DNA of 64,000 nucleotides from positions 1 through 64,000 of the forward strand of contig CAVYUN010000001.1 of assembly GCA_963771735.1 (NCBI GenBank), given 5' to 3'. Positions within the stretch are counted from its first letter, which is position 1. Each line of letters begins with the position of its first letter. Under the pieces are notes generated by a model. It ran no database searches. It had not been told where the DNA came from and saw only the letters and a program-made list of their open reading frames with translations. The position numbers and the translations under genes are program-made. Origin of the DNA: 66-474 sp963771735. Its GTDB lineage: Bacteria; Pseudomonadota; Gammaproteobacteria; Xanthomonadales; Rhodanobacteraceae. Shown one piece after another: positions 16,836 through 26,341 of this stretch.

Positions 16836-17369
16836 TCACGGTTGCCTGGCTCCGCTGCCGGCCAGGATGGTTTTCCAGTGTTGCTTGTCCTGCGAAACCT
16901 CGATCTTCACCGTCACATCGGTCGGTGAGGTGTAGACGTAGCTGATGCGGTCGTAGCTTTTCTTGCCATGCGCGTCGTCTTCTCCGGTCTCGGTCCAGGT
17001 GTTGCCGCTAATGCGCATGCGTGAAGCGAAGGGTTTGGCGCCACCACTGCCGACGGCGAACATCTCGTAATGCCAGTAACTCTTGTCGCGTGCGTTCCAG
17101 GTGTCCACCACCAGTGACTGCACCTTGTGTCCGGACCAGTCGTTGTCGAAGCTGCACGTCAGGAACAGTTGGTCGGCGGACCAGCCGCAATGTTCGTCCC
17201 AGGTGAACGTGCCGGCCTTGCCGCCGGCTTTGTCCGGCGTGGTGGTGCCGTGGTAGATCCAGTGGCCGGCTTGCACATCCAGCGCGTTGAGCTCGGGTGC
17301 TCGCGGCGGGAAGCTGCCGGCAAGCGCCGGTGCAGCGAAAAGCAGGACGCCGAGGATGGCAATGCGCAT
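16836..17369 (-). CDS. secreted DUF1579-like protein
   Basis: 177 residues with a clear signal peptide (MRIAILGVLLFAAPALAG). The mature part begins LNALDVQAGHWIYHGTT and contains HCGWSADQLFLTCSF, similar to the lipocalin-like DUF1579 pattern. Two Cys residues could form a disulfide. It precedes the diheme cytochrome gene by 73 bases on the same strand, so co-transcription is possible. Its start is only 47 bases from the divergent DUF6164 gene, so both promoters must overlap. No function known. Confidence 0.75.
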   Translation of the reverse strand: MRIAILGVLLFAAPALAGSFPPRAPELNALDVQAGHWIYHGTTTPDKAGGKAGTFTWDEHCGWSADQLFLTCSFDNDWSGHKVQSLVVDTWNARDKSYWHYEMFAVGSGGAKPFASRMRISGNTWTETGEDDAHGKKSYDRISYVYTSPTDVTVKIEVSQDKQHWKTILAGSGARQP

Positions 17370-17416
17370 GGGAAGGTTCCTTCGGAAAACGGGGCAGGGG
17401 TCATTAACATGGTGCC

Positions 17417-17782
17417 ATGTCCCGGCTGCTTCTGAACCTGCGCAACGTGCCCGATGACGAGGCCGATGACGTGCGCGCATTGCTCAAGGCAAAACGGATC
17501 GGTTTCTTCGAAACCACGCCCGGTCCCTGGGGGATTTCGGCCGGCGGGATCTGGGTAACCGAAGACGCGGACTTCGCGGAAGCCAAGCGCGCGCTGGACG
17601 GGTACGAGCAGCAGCGCAGCGACCGTATGCGAGCCGAATACGCCGCGGCCAGGCGCGCGGGCATGGCGGAAACATTCATCGACGTCCTGCGTGCGGACCC
17701 GCTGCGGGTCGCGTTGGCCTTGTTGGGCATCTTGTTCGCGTTGGGCCTGGTGGCGCTTCCGATCATCCTGCTGCGGGGTTAG
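17417..17782 (+). CDS. DUF6164 family protein
   Basis: 121 residues. N-terminal SRLLLNLRNVPDDEADDVRALL and GPWGISAGGIWV are typical of this small family found in gamma- and betaproteobacteria. A single C-terminal membrane helix (PLRVALALLGILFALGLVALPIILL) anchors it. The N-terminal part resembles the putative signal-transducing DUF2007 fold. Function unknown. Divergent from the DUF1579-like gene. Confidence 0.82.
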   Translation: MSRLLLNLRNVPDDEADDVRALLKAKRIGFFETTPGPWGISAGGIWVTEDADFAEAKRALDGYEQQRSDRMRAEYAAARRAGMAETFIDVLRADPLRVALALLGILFALGLVALPIILLRG

Positions 17783-17827
17783 GGAAGGCCGGAGGCAAGT
17801 CGACACCGACGCCGGTAGCGTTTGCAC

Positions 17828-17952
17828 GTTTCACCACGCACGATCTCGATCGGCGAGTTCGGGGCGTCGGTGACGGTGACGGTGAAGATGGAGATGCCGA
17901 TGTAGTCGCCGCTTTCCCCGTGGCCCAGCACGCTGCCGATCTTGCGTCTTCC
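17828..17952 (-). pseudogene. duplicated 3' end of the CBS-domain gene
   Basis: The minus strand encodes RRKIGSVLGHGESGDYIG, then IFTVTVTDAPNSPIEIVRGET. This is a diverged copy of the last ~38 codons of the intact CBS gene at 29958-30362 (ERKIGSVLVYEESGDYLGIFTVTDALNALIEIVRGET). A duplicated TVTVTD element and single substitutions mark decay. It abuts the 3' end of the decayed winged-helix gene and is read in the same frame as its last part. Confidence 0.82.
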
Positions 17953-19544
17953 TACGTCGGCGCATGGTCCCGTGCCGCGTGTCGTTGTCTGGCAAGTGAA
18001 CTTGTTCCCGTTGCCGAAGAACGCAGCACGTCCAATACCTCCCAACACTGCGCCTTGTTCGGCGAGTTGCTGCGACCACTTGCGCATCTCCTCGACGAAT
18101 TTTTCCAGGATGTCCTGCGAGTCGAGTTTCCGGGCGAGCTGGATCTCGCGCTTGGCCGACGCGGTGTCGCCCAGTCCGGTATGCGCCCAGGCGCACGTCA
18201 GGTGCGGTTGGTAGTAATTGGGCGTGCGCTCGACGGCCTGCTGGCCGCCGCGCAGGCCCGCGGTCGTAGTCCAGCATGAACAGGTGGCCGGTGGCGCGGT
18301 AGGTGGCCCACAGCCCGAATCGCGGATGATGCGGCGCGCGCGCCTCGGCGGTTTCGATCAGGCCGATGCCGGCCGGGTCGGCATGGCGCAGGCAGTGTTG
18401 CCAGCCGAGCACGGCCAGCGCATGCGCGTCGTTCGGGTTGCGCGCGGTCGCCAGCTCCAGGTGCCGGATCGCTTCGTCGGGCCGGTGGAACATCGTCGCC
18501 ACGACGCCCGCGTCCGCGCGTACCTCCGGGTCGCTGGGCGCGGCATCCAGGGCTTGCGCGATCAGCGCGTCGGCCTGCGCGATGGTCGCGGCGGGATCCT
18601 CGGCCCACTGGCTGACGACGTTCTGGCTGAGTTGCACCGCGAGCGCGGCGCGGGTGATCGGATCGTCGGGCTCGATCTCCAGCGCCTCCTGCAACATGGC
18701 GACGATCCGTCTGGCGCTCTCGACCCCGTAGTTGGCGCGCAGCGCCTCCGCCGCCAGCACCCGTTCGTACGCCGAGAGATTGAAGCGTCCGGTGCGACGA
18801 ACGCGGACGGGCTGGGTCGCGTTGACCTTGGCGGTGATCGCCGTGGTGATGCTGTAGACCACGTCTTCCTGGACCTCGAAGAAGCGGTCGACGGCGGCTT
18901 CGTATTTTTCCGCCCACAGCAACACGTTTTCGGCGGCATCGCCCAGGTCGGCGCGGATCCGGACGCTGTCCCCGCATCGCCCAGCGTGGCCGTGACAATG
19001 AAACGTGCATGCAACGAGTCGCCGGTCGCGACGAGATCCGACGTATCGGCCGAATGTCGCACGGCGGAGCTGTAGGGCGTCACGCGATAGTGCGGCGTGC
19101 GCGACAACAGCATGGTCAGGTCGCGGGTCAGGCCGTCGGCGAGGAGCTTGCCTTCGCCGTCCGGGGACACATCCACCACCGGCAGGACCGCAACGGAAAA
19201 CGGCGGGAAGCGGGTGCTGGTCCGACGGCGATGCGGAGGTTTCCTGGTCCGCGGCCCAGACTTCCGCATCCAGCCGGTATCCGAGCGTTGAAACGGTACG
19301 GACGGCGCCGACGGCCACGGCGACGCGCTTCAACGCCTTGCGCAACTGGTAGACGATTCTGCGTCAGGCTCTCGTCGCTGGCGGGTGCGCCGGCCCAGAT
19401 GCGCGCCAGCAGTTCGTCGCGCGTCCACAACTGGCCCGGTCGTTCGGATAGCGCCACCAGCAGCGCCATGACCTTGGGCTCGACCCGGCAGGTGGATTTC
19501 TTGCCGTTGATGCGCAAGGCACCCGGCTCGATCGAGCGCGCCAT
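17953..19544 (-). pseudogene. CadC-like winged-helix regulator with TPR domain, multiply frameshifted
   Basis: Pieces in different frames line up with the intact relative at 38138-39691. They are a winged-helix DNA-binding part (VEPKVMALLVALSERPGQLW, then VYQLRKALK and TLGYRLDAEVW), a TolB-like middle (VAVLPVVDVSPDGEGKLLADGL) and TPR repeats (around 18300-18700, such as NPNDAHALAVLGWQHC). Frame changes are needed near 19352, 19230, 18980 and 18255. The end of the last frame runs into the CBS tail copy. The family acts as one-component regulators without a membrane segment. Four frameshifts argue for a dead gene unless the assembly is poor here. Confidence 0.75.
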
Positions 19545-19848
19545 TCATGTGGAACGGCGCACGGGCAATGCCCGCATGGGTCCCGGAATCCTCCATCGCT
19601 CAGCAGGTTAGCACGGCGGCGCGACTTCCATCATAAAAAAATCAGGTGGTCGTCAGGACTCCCATCCGGCGGCGTTCTACTTTCGATTCCGTTCCAGCGG
19701 ATTGGCAAACCGAATCCTGAGCGGGGCTGTTCACATCCGTTGCACACATGGGGTCGGCGCGCATGCACCCGCACCCGGCCTTTCTGCCACGCCGGCAATC
19801 ACGAGACAGGTGGCGCCGCGGCGTGAGTCGCCACCGGGGAGAAATGAA

Positions 19849-20337
19849 ATGCGAACACTGACCTTGTCCGTTGCGGTCCTGGCACTGCTGGCGGCATCCG
19901 GCGCCGCGAGCGCAACGGAATCCTCGGGCCACTACTACAACGTCCCCGGCACCGAGACCAAGACGACCTTGCCCGACGGCAACATCTCGATCCAGCAGCA
20001 GTACTACCACCTGTCCCAGTCCGACCATGCCGCCGATCCGATCAACGCAACCGCAGGCAGCTGCTTTGGCAACGTGATCACGACCAAGGCAGGCAAGGTC
20101 CTGTCGGGCAGCGGCTTTTGCTACGAGCAGGACGACAAGGGCAACGGCACGACCTTGTCGTGGAAGATCGACGAAGTCGGCACCGCCAAATGCCCCGCCC
20201 AGTGCGGGACCTGGCGGTACGTCGACGGCTACGGCAAGTTCAAGGGCGTGACGGGTGGCGGAACCTGGACCACGACGCACCGCTTCGCCAATGGCGCGTC
20301 GTTCGGCACGGACACCGGCAACTACAAGCTGCCGTAG
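19849..20337 (+). CDS. secreted hypothetical protein, 162 aa
   Basis: A clean signal peptide (MRTLTLSVAVLALLAASGAASA) precedes a Gly/Thr-rich mature part with four cysteines (SCFGN, GFCYEQ, KCPAQC) and two regions resembling beta-sandwich repeats (GKFKGVTGGGTWTTTHRF). No family recognised. ATG 19849 has GGGGAG nearby. It stands alone and is followed by a strong terminator. Upstream 19545-19848 shows no other gene. Confidence 0.75.
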   Translation: MRTLTLSVAVLALLAASGAASATESSGHYYNVPGTETKTTLPDGNISIQQQYYHLSQSDHAADPINATAGSCFGNVITTKAGKVLSGSGFCYEQDDKGNGTTLSWKIDEVGTAKCPAQCGTWRYVDGYGKFKGVTGGGTWTTTHRFANGASFGTDTGNYKLP

Positions 20338-20355
20338 ACACGAAGCCACCCGGGA

Positions 20356-20389
20356 GTGCCGGGACATGCAAATCGTCCCGGCGCTTTTC
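20356..20389 (+). terminator. intrinsic terminator after the secreted protein gene
   Basis: GCCGGGAC (20358-20365) pairs with GTCCCGGC (20375-20382), extended by flanking pairs, followed by GCTTTTC. It lies about 20 bases after the stop at 20337. Confidence 0.7.
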
Positions 20390-20503
20390 ATCACGGAAAC
20401 AGGCACGAACAGCGGCAGGGCGGGACTTTCCGGCCCTTCCGGTTCGGACAAGTGCAGTCCGACTTTTTTACCGATCCCCATTCACCTGAGGCATCGAGTC
20501 GAC

Positions 20504-21337
20504 ATGACACAGGCCGAGCAACGCATCGCGAATGGTGTCGGTCTGCTTCCGGGCGTGGGCAGGGCATCGATGTCCATCGACTGGAGTCCGGCATGCTTCG
20601 CCCGCACGCACCGGTGGGACCGCAACTTCTTCCTGATGATGGTCGGCCTCATCTGGCTGGGCATCGGGATGGGTTTCGGACCCGAGATCGTGCACCGGCT
20701 GCAAACCCATGCGCGGCCGTTCCCGACCATCGTGCACGTCCACGCCGTGGCGTTCGTCACCTGGTTGTGCCTGCTGACTGCGCAGGTCGTGCTGGTGCGT
20801 ACCCGGCGCACGGACCTGCACATGAAGCTGGGCGTGGCGGGCATGGTCCTGTCCCCGGCGATGGTCGTGCTCGGCATTGCGGCTGCCGTCGTGGTCGATC
20901 GCCACCACGCCGGCCTGCCCGGGGGCAACGCCGCGTTTTTCAGCGTGTCGCTCGCGGACATCCTGAACTTCGCGGTGATGGCGTCGGCCGCCTTCGCGTT
21001 GCGGCGGCGCATTCCCTCCGCGCACAAGCGATTGATCATCCTTGCGACGATCTTCATCGCCAATGCCGGTTTTGCCCGCTGGTGGGAGGGACCGATCCTG
21101 CACTGGGCCACCCGGCACCACGGCGTGCCCGGTTTCTGGACATATGCCGCCGGGTTGTTCCTCAGCGACTTGCTGCTGATCGTGCTGATGGGAGGCTATG
21201 ACCTGGTCACCCGTCGCCGCCTGCATCCGGTCTTCGTCCTCGGCGCTGCGTTCGGCCTGCTGATCGAGGCAATGGCGATCGGGCTCTACGTCAGCCCGTG
21301 GTGGAAGCCGGTGGCGCTTCGCTTGATCGGGCTTTGA
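20504..21337 (+). CDS. polytopic membrane protein, seven to eight helices
   Basis: 277 residues. After ARTHRWDRNFFLMMVGLIWLG come helices at about 45-63, 80-102, 110-135, 155-175, 188-205, 225-245 and 250-268, with conserved His in HVHAVAFVTWL and LHMKLGVAGM. The pattern resembles DUF2306-like or heme-copper-assembly-like membrane proteins without a sure match. Start at ATG 20504 or 20570; neither has a strong ribosome binding site. A truncated copy of its N-terminal part lies at 24250-24356. Confidence 0.65.
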   Translation: MTQAEQRIANGVGLLPGVGRASMSIDWSPACFARTHRWDRNFFLMMVGLIWLGIGMGFGPEIVHRLQTHARPFPTIVHVHAVAFVTWLCLLTAQVVLVRTRRTDLHMKLGVAGMVLSPAMVVLGIAAAVVVDRHHAGLPGGNAAFFSVSLADILNFAVMASAAFALRRRIPSAHKRLIILATIFIANAGFARWWEGPILHWATRHHGVPGFWTYAAGLFLSDLLLIVLMGGYDLVTRRRLHPVFVLGAAFGLLIEAMAIGLYVSPWWKPVALRLIGL

Positions 21338-21372
21338 CGGCGATGTCGGAACAAGGCGAGGGGAAGCATGCC

Positions 21373-22738
21373 ATGACCGAAGTCACCAAGCCGCCCCGCG
21401 TCGTCGGCACGATCGGCGCGAGCCTGATGAGCATCAACGGGATGATCGGCGCGGGCATCTTCGCGCTGCCCGCGCTGCTGTATGAAAAGACCGGTGCGTT
21501 CGCGCCGTGGATGTTCCTGATCTTCGGCGCGCTGTACGCCTGCGGCGTGCTGATGGCGGCGCAGCTGGCGACGATGTTCCGCGCGTCGGGCGGGGCGCAG
21601 CTGTATGCCCAGGCCGCGTTCGGTCCGATGGTGGGGTTCCAGGTCGGCTGGGTGGTGCTCATCGCGCAGGCGGCGGGGCGGGCCGCCACCCTGTATGTCC
21701 TGGTCTCCTACCTGGCCGTGTTCTTCCCGGCGCTGTCCGGACCGGTGGCGCGACCGCTGGCCATGCTGGCGCTGCTGGCGATGCTGGGCGGCCTGACGCT
21801 GTCGGGCATGCGACGCGCGATCGGCGGGCTGATGGTGGGCACGGTGCTCAAGATCACGCCGATCGTGGTGCTGTGCGTCGCCGCGTTCGCCGCCGGCGGC
21901 GTGTCGACCAGCTTCAAGCCGCCCAGCTTCGGCACCTTCGAATCGGTCGCGCTGCTGGTCTATTTCGCCTATTCGGGCACGACCAGTGCCGCCTTTTCGG
22001 CCGGCGAGGTGAAGAATCCGCAGCGCACGATTCCGCGTTCCATGCTGCTGTCGCTGGCGATCATCATCGCCTTCTACATGATCGTGCAGTGGGCCTACAT
22101 CGCGGCCGGCGCACCCGCCAGCAGCGATGGCACGCCGCTCGCTGCCGCCGCGGGCGTGGTGATGGGGCCGGCCGGCGTCGTCGCTGCTCACGCTGGCGGC
22201 GGTGTTCTCGATCGCCAGCAATGCGCTGACCTTCTTCGTGGCCGGCCCCCGGGTGATTTTCGGCATGGCCGAGCGCGGCCTGTTGCCGGCCGGACTGGCG
22301 CATGTCTCGCCGCGCTTCCTGACCCCCGACCGGGCCATCGGATTGTTCACGCTGATCGTGGCGGTCATTTCGCTGAGCGGCACATTCGCCTTCCTCGCCG
22401 AGGTCACCTCGCTGGGGGCGCAGTTCGCCGTACTTTGCCTGATCGTGGCCTTCGTCCGGTTCCGCCTGCGAGGCTACCGCGGTCCGCCCCGGGGCCTTTC
22501 GCCGGCCTGGTGGGCCGTGGTGGCCGTGACCACCGTCTTCACCCTCTATGCGGCGTACCAGGCGCCGCTCAAGGCATATGCACTGATTGCAGTGCTGATT
22601 GTCGTGGGCAGCCTGCTCGCGATGGTCGCGCGCCGCGGCGGTATCCCGGCAATGGCGACCAATGGCGCAGCATCGGATCAACCCATGCTGCGAGTACCTA
22701 TCGAGCGGGCGCGCCGAAACCCCGTCGGATCCTTGTAA
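21373..22738 (+). pseudogene. APC superfamily amino acid permease, one frameshift
   Basis: The N-terminal part (SINGMIGAGIFALPALLYEK, the family's substrate-binding first helix) and about eight membrane segments are in one frame. At about 22185 the reading moves to another frame, where the rest (VFSIASNALTFFVAGPRVIFGMAERGLLPAGLAHVS) continues to the stop at 22738. The protein is otherwise complete at about 455 residues. One base indel separates the two parts, so this may be a recent mutation or a sequencing error. Without correction the first frame runs on into the downstream acyltransferase and gives a false fusion. Confidence 0.82.
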
Positions 22739-22779
22739 GCCGCGGCTCCTGTTCTCGTTTCACGAAAAGGACGATACCC

Positions 22780-24103
22780 ATGCATTCGGAAAACGCTGCC
22801 CGTCCCCGATTTGCATCGTTGTTCAACATCAGGGAAAACGCCCCCCACCTGATCCACCGGCCCGAACATCAGGAACCGGTCGTCGACGGCGTGCGCGCCA
22901 TCGCCGTGCTGTGGGTCGTGATGCTGCACATGTTCTGGTTCCAGTCGTGGCTGTTCCCGGCCCAGGTGCACGCCATCTTTTCCAACCTCGCCACCGGCTG
23001 GCTGTCCAACGGCGCGCTGGGCGTGGACCTGTTCTTCGTGATCAGCGGATTCCTGATCGGCTCCATCCTGTTCGGCGAATTCAGCAAGACCGGCGGCATC
23101 GTCTTCAGCCGGTTCTATGTCCGCCGCTTCATGCGCCTGATCCCGGTCTATGGGGTGGTGATGCTCCTCGGGTTGTACTTTCTCGATGGCAAAAATTTCG
23201 GCCATGCATGGGCGAACATCCTGTACATCAACAATTTCCTGCCCATCAAGGAACAGTACATGGGATGGTGCTGGTCACTGGCCATCGAGGAGCAGTTCTA
23301 CCTGATCTTCCCTGCCTTCATCCTGCTGTTCATGGCGTTGCGCAAGGGCCGCTTGCGCTTCCTCGTCGCGCTGATGGGCTTGTCGCTGGTCATCCGTTTC
23401 AGCGTCACCCATGCCGTGGGTATCGCCCCGCCATTCCGGATCACGCCGGACAACCCGCACTTCGACACGCTGTTCGATGTCCTCTACGACAAGCCATGGA
23501 TGCGCTTCGGAGGTCTTCTGGCCGGCGCCACCGGCGCCTACCTCAGCACGTTCCATGCCGGGAAAATCAAGCGTTTTTTCTCGCGTACCCGGCTGGTCAC
23601 GGGTATCGCCGCCGTGTGCCTGGCGGTGATGGCCTGCATTGCCTACACGCCCAGCACCTCGGCGATGTTCCTGCATATGCCGCACACGGCGCGGGAACTG
23701 TGGTGGGCCGTGTTTCCGTGACGTGTTCTCCCTGGCCACGATCTTCCTGATCCTCGCCGCCATCCATACGCCCCGCCTGTTCGGCGGCTGGCTGCGGCGT
23801 TTTCTTTCCTGGAAGGCCTTCTACCCCATCGCGCAGGTTTCGTATTCGCTGTACATGATCCACGAGATGATTTTCACGTGGCTGTTCCCGAAACTGGCCC
23901 CGATCCTCAAGCCGCGCATCGGCATCCCAGGGACCATCGCCGTCGATGCCGCGACCGGGATCGTGATCGCCCTGGTCCTGGCCGGCACGCTGTACACCCT
24001 GGTCGAGCGACCCTGCATGCGCATGCGCTCGCATCCGCTCATCTTGCGCATGATCGAAAGACTGCGCGGTATCAAACCCGAACCCGCCGGCCAGGAAGCC
24101 TGA
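22780..24103 (+). pseudogene. acyltransferase 3 family membrane protein, one frameshift
   Basis: Begins at ATG 22780, 41 bases after the permease. Signature parts: VVDGVRAIAVLWVVMLHM near the N-terminus (the catalytic-type His in LHM), GVDLFFVISGFLIGSIL, and WSLAIEEQFYLIFPAF. The frame ends at 23721, but the C-terminal helices (DVFSLATIFLILAAIHTPRL, SYSLYMIHEMIFTWLF, TLYTLVERPCMR) continue in the next frame to 24103. One indel near 23715. Known: these proteins O-acetylate or acylate surface polysaccharides at the inner membrane. The target is unknown. Confidence 0.82.
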
Positions 24104-24249
24104 GGCGTCGACCGATGGAGCAATGCCACTCCGAGCGTTGTTGGATGGCGGTGCTGTCCCGTACATCGGGCTTGCGATTGGGAGGCCGTGGATGACAACC
24201 GCCGTTGCAGTCCTGCAGGCGCCGAGCGGCAGGGGAGTGCGCGTACGCA

Positions 24250-24356
24250 CCAGCACGTTCGCTGCTCATCACAGGTGCGACCGCAACTCCTTCCTGGCGC
24301 TTGTGGAGATGACGTGGCTCGGCATCCTGATGGGCTTCGTGCCCGACATCGGAAAT
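24250..24356 (+). pseudogene. N-terminal remnant of a paralogue of the 20504 membrane protein
   Basis: Reads AAHHRCDRNSFLALVEMTWLGILMGFVPDIG, matching THRWDRNFFLMMVGLIWLGIGMGFGPEI of the intact gene. The similarity stops exactly where the dispersed motif begins at 24353. It looks like a second copy cut short at that motif. Confidence 0.75.
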
Positions 24357-24378
24357 GGGGTCAGAGTGGTTTATTCAC
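24353..24378 (+). repeat. dispersed motif copy (AAATGGGGTCAGAG...)
   Basis: Joins the truncated paralogue on its left to unrelated sequence on its right, so it marks a rearrangement point. Confidence 0.5.
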
Positions 24379-24398
24379 CCCGGGCGCTCGCGCGAATC

Positions 24399-25043
24399 AT
24401 GACTCTGCCCGCTTTTTTTCGCGATTTGATACCCGTGGGCGTACAACAGCCAAAACGGGTCCTCGAATGGCGCGCGTTCCTGAAGGAGTTCGGCAGCATC
24501 GTGCTCGGCGTGCTCACCGCACTTGGCCTCGGGAAGTCGGCCGGGTGGGCCCACCACCGTTCGCAAGTGCAGGAGGCGATCCATCGCCGGCGCGCCGAGG
24601 GCATCGACAACCGCGCCACGCTGACCTTCAGCATTGCCAACATGCGAGCGCAGGCGAAGGCCGTAGACGCGCGCCTGGACGTGCCCGGGAATTGCACTTC
24701 GCCGGTCGCCAGCGACGAGCTGGCCGCCATGACGCCAAGCACGACGTTGCTCCCGTCCGACACCGCCTGGCTCGGCGTGCGCGACAGCGCCCTGTTGCCG
24801 CTGATGCCCAAGGACATCGCGGACAACTACTGGAAGCTCAACACGGCCTACAGCTTGATGGTGCCCGACCTGGAAGATGTCATCGGCAGGACCGATGACG
24901 CGTGCGCCGCGGTGGACCTGGTGCGCCGGGGCATCAGGGATCCAGAGGCTTGCGTGGACGCAGCGCAACGCTTGCTGCGCATGCGGGCTTCATTGAAAAC
25001 CTTGTGGCGACAACTGGTCTTCTACCAGCCGGAGTATCCATGA
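24399..25043 (+). CDS. hypothetical membrane-anchored protein, first gene of a coupled operon
   Basis: 214 residues from ATG 24399; the frame is open further upstream but that part is the truncated paralogue and the motif. A single membrane helix, EFGSIVLGVLTALGLGKSAGW, is followed by a long soluble alpha-helical part (HRSQVQEAIHRRRAEGIDNR onward). This layout is like the small membrane paralogues downstream (helix first, then 'W' and charged helix), so it may be a distant relative. Its stop overlaps the next start as ATGA. Function unknown. Confidence 0.6.
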   Translation: MTLPAFFRDLIPVGVQQPKRVLEWRAFLKEFGSIVLGVLTALGLGKSAGWAHHRSQVQEAIHRRRAEGIDNRATLTFSIANMRAQAKAVDARLDVPGNCTSPVASDELAAMTPSTTLLPSDTAWLGVRDSALLPLMPKDIADNYWKLNTAYSLMVPDLEDVIGRTDDACAAVDLVRRGIRDPEACVDAAQRLLRMRASLKTLWRQLVFYQPEYP

Positions 25044-26341
25044 TCGAGTCCGGTGCACTGCCGTCGCAGCCTGCTGCCGGGCGACCGACGCCCCCGTGGC
25101 TGTTTGCCATCGTCGGGCAGACGACCGGCGTCACGATGGGCTTCGCCACCATCGTCCTGCCCTATGTCGCCGTGCACAAGGGCCTTTCGGTGGCGACGGC
25201 CGCCATGTTCATTGGCGCCGCCAACCTGGCAACGCCCCTCAAGCTGGTGTGGTCGCCGGTGCTCGACATGTGGTGGACGCTCAAGGGTTGGCTGGTGGCC
25301 GGCGCCCTGTTGACCACCGTGATGGTGGCGCTCTTGTTCCAGGTCCCCGTGAACGCCGAGGGCGTCTGGTTGCTCACGGCGCTGGTTTTCTTGACGGCTT
25401 CCGCTGCCCAGGTCGCCAGTGCATCCATGAGCGCCCTGCTGGTCCTGACCGTCGAAAAGCCTCGCCTCAGCGAAGCATCGGGATATCTCCAGTCCGGACA
25501 GCTGGTCATGCAGGGCATCGGTGCCGCGGGGGGATTATGGATAGCGACGCATGCGGGCATCACGGCTGCGACCTTGTTCTTCGCCGCACTCCTTGTTCCG
25601 ACATGGCTCGCGGTCCTGCCGATCGTCGAACCCGCGCGAATGCTGGCGAGGATCTCGCTCACGCAGCGGTTGATAACGATCGGTCGTGAAGTCGTCGACA
25701 TGGCAAGGCAACCCCGCCGGCGCTGGGTGATGGTGGCCTTCCTCACCCCGATCGGCGTCGGCGGCGCGTCGTTCCTGTGGGCCGCGGTGGCCTCGCAATG
25801 GCATGCCGGTGCCAATGCCGTGGCGCTGGCCACCGGCCTGGGCGCGGCAGCCGCAAGTGCGTTCGGGGCATTCATCTATGGCCGGTTCATCGGCAATCGC
25901 GACCGCATGGCGTCGTTCCTTTTTACCGCGATCGTGCTGGTACTCGCCGCCGTGCTGCTGGCGGCGCTGCCGCGCGAGGCCACGTACTTCGTGATCGGCA
26001 CGCTGGTCTATTCCATCGCATTGGGATTTTCATGGACGAGTTTCGCCGCGCTGCAGTTCGAGACGGTGGGCGAGGGCGCCGTGGCCAGCAAGACGGCGCT
26101 TCTGAATGCCTTCGGCAATGTGCCACTGGTCTACATGCCGATCGTGCTCGGCTTCGTTCACGACCGATGGTCGGTGACCGCCATGCTGCTGTTCGAGGCC
26201 GTGCTGACCAGCGCGTTCATCGCCGTGTTCGCGGCGGTGCGGCCCGTACGAAGCGCTGCTCTGGCGAAAAAGTCGGTGACACTTTCGCATGGGGAAACCA
26301 ATGAGTCCGGCGCCCCGATACAGAAGGAACTGGCTCGATGA
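25040..26341 (+). CDS. MFS/PAT-type transporter
   Basis: 433 residues with about twelve membrane segments starting at PPWLFAIVGQTTGVTMGFATIVLP. KLVWSPVLDMWW and GFSWTSFAALQFETVGEGAVASKTALLNAFGN are reminiscent of the AmpG/PAT branch of the major facilitator superfamily, which imports muropeptides or acetyl-CoA-type substrates; the substrate here is not known. ATG 25040 overlaps the previous stop by ATGA and has GGAG upstream. The following gene overlaps its stop the same way, so the set is translationally coupled. Confidence 0.78.
   Translation: MIESGALPSQPAAGRPTPPWLFAIVGQTTGVTMGFATIVLPYVAVHKGLSVATAAMFIGAANLATPLKLVWSPVLDMWWTLKGWLVAGALLTTVMVALLFQVPVNAEGVWLLTALVFLTASAAQVASASMSALLVLTVEKPRLSEASGYLQSGQLVMQGIGAAGGLWIATHAGITAATLFFAALLVPTWLAVLPIVEPARMLARISLTQRLITIGREVVDMARQPRRRWVMVAFLTPIGVGGASFLWAAVASQWHAGANAVALATGLGAAAASAFGAFIYGRFIGNRDRMASFLFTAIVLVLAAVLLAALPREATYFVIGTLVYSIALGFSWTSFAALQFETVGEGAVASKTALLNAFGNVPLVYMPIVLGFVHDRWSVTAMLLFEAVLTSAFIAVFAAVRPVRSAALAKKSVTLSHGETNESGAPIQKELAR

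Noticed and set aside
21298..23721. Apparent 807-residue permease-acyltransferase fusion
   Set aside because: The permease leaves this frame near 22185 and continues in another to 22738; the middle of the 'fusion' is nonsense sequence, and the acyltransferase has its own start at 22780.
24123..25043. Long reading of the first coupled-operon gene from 24123
   Set aside because: Its first part is the truncated paralogue and the dispersed motif, so it is a chance open frame; ATG 24399 is preferred.
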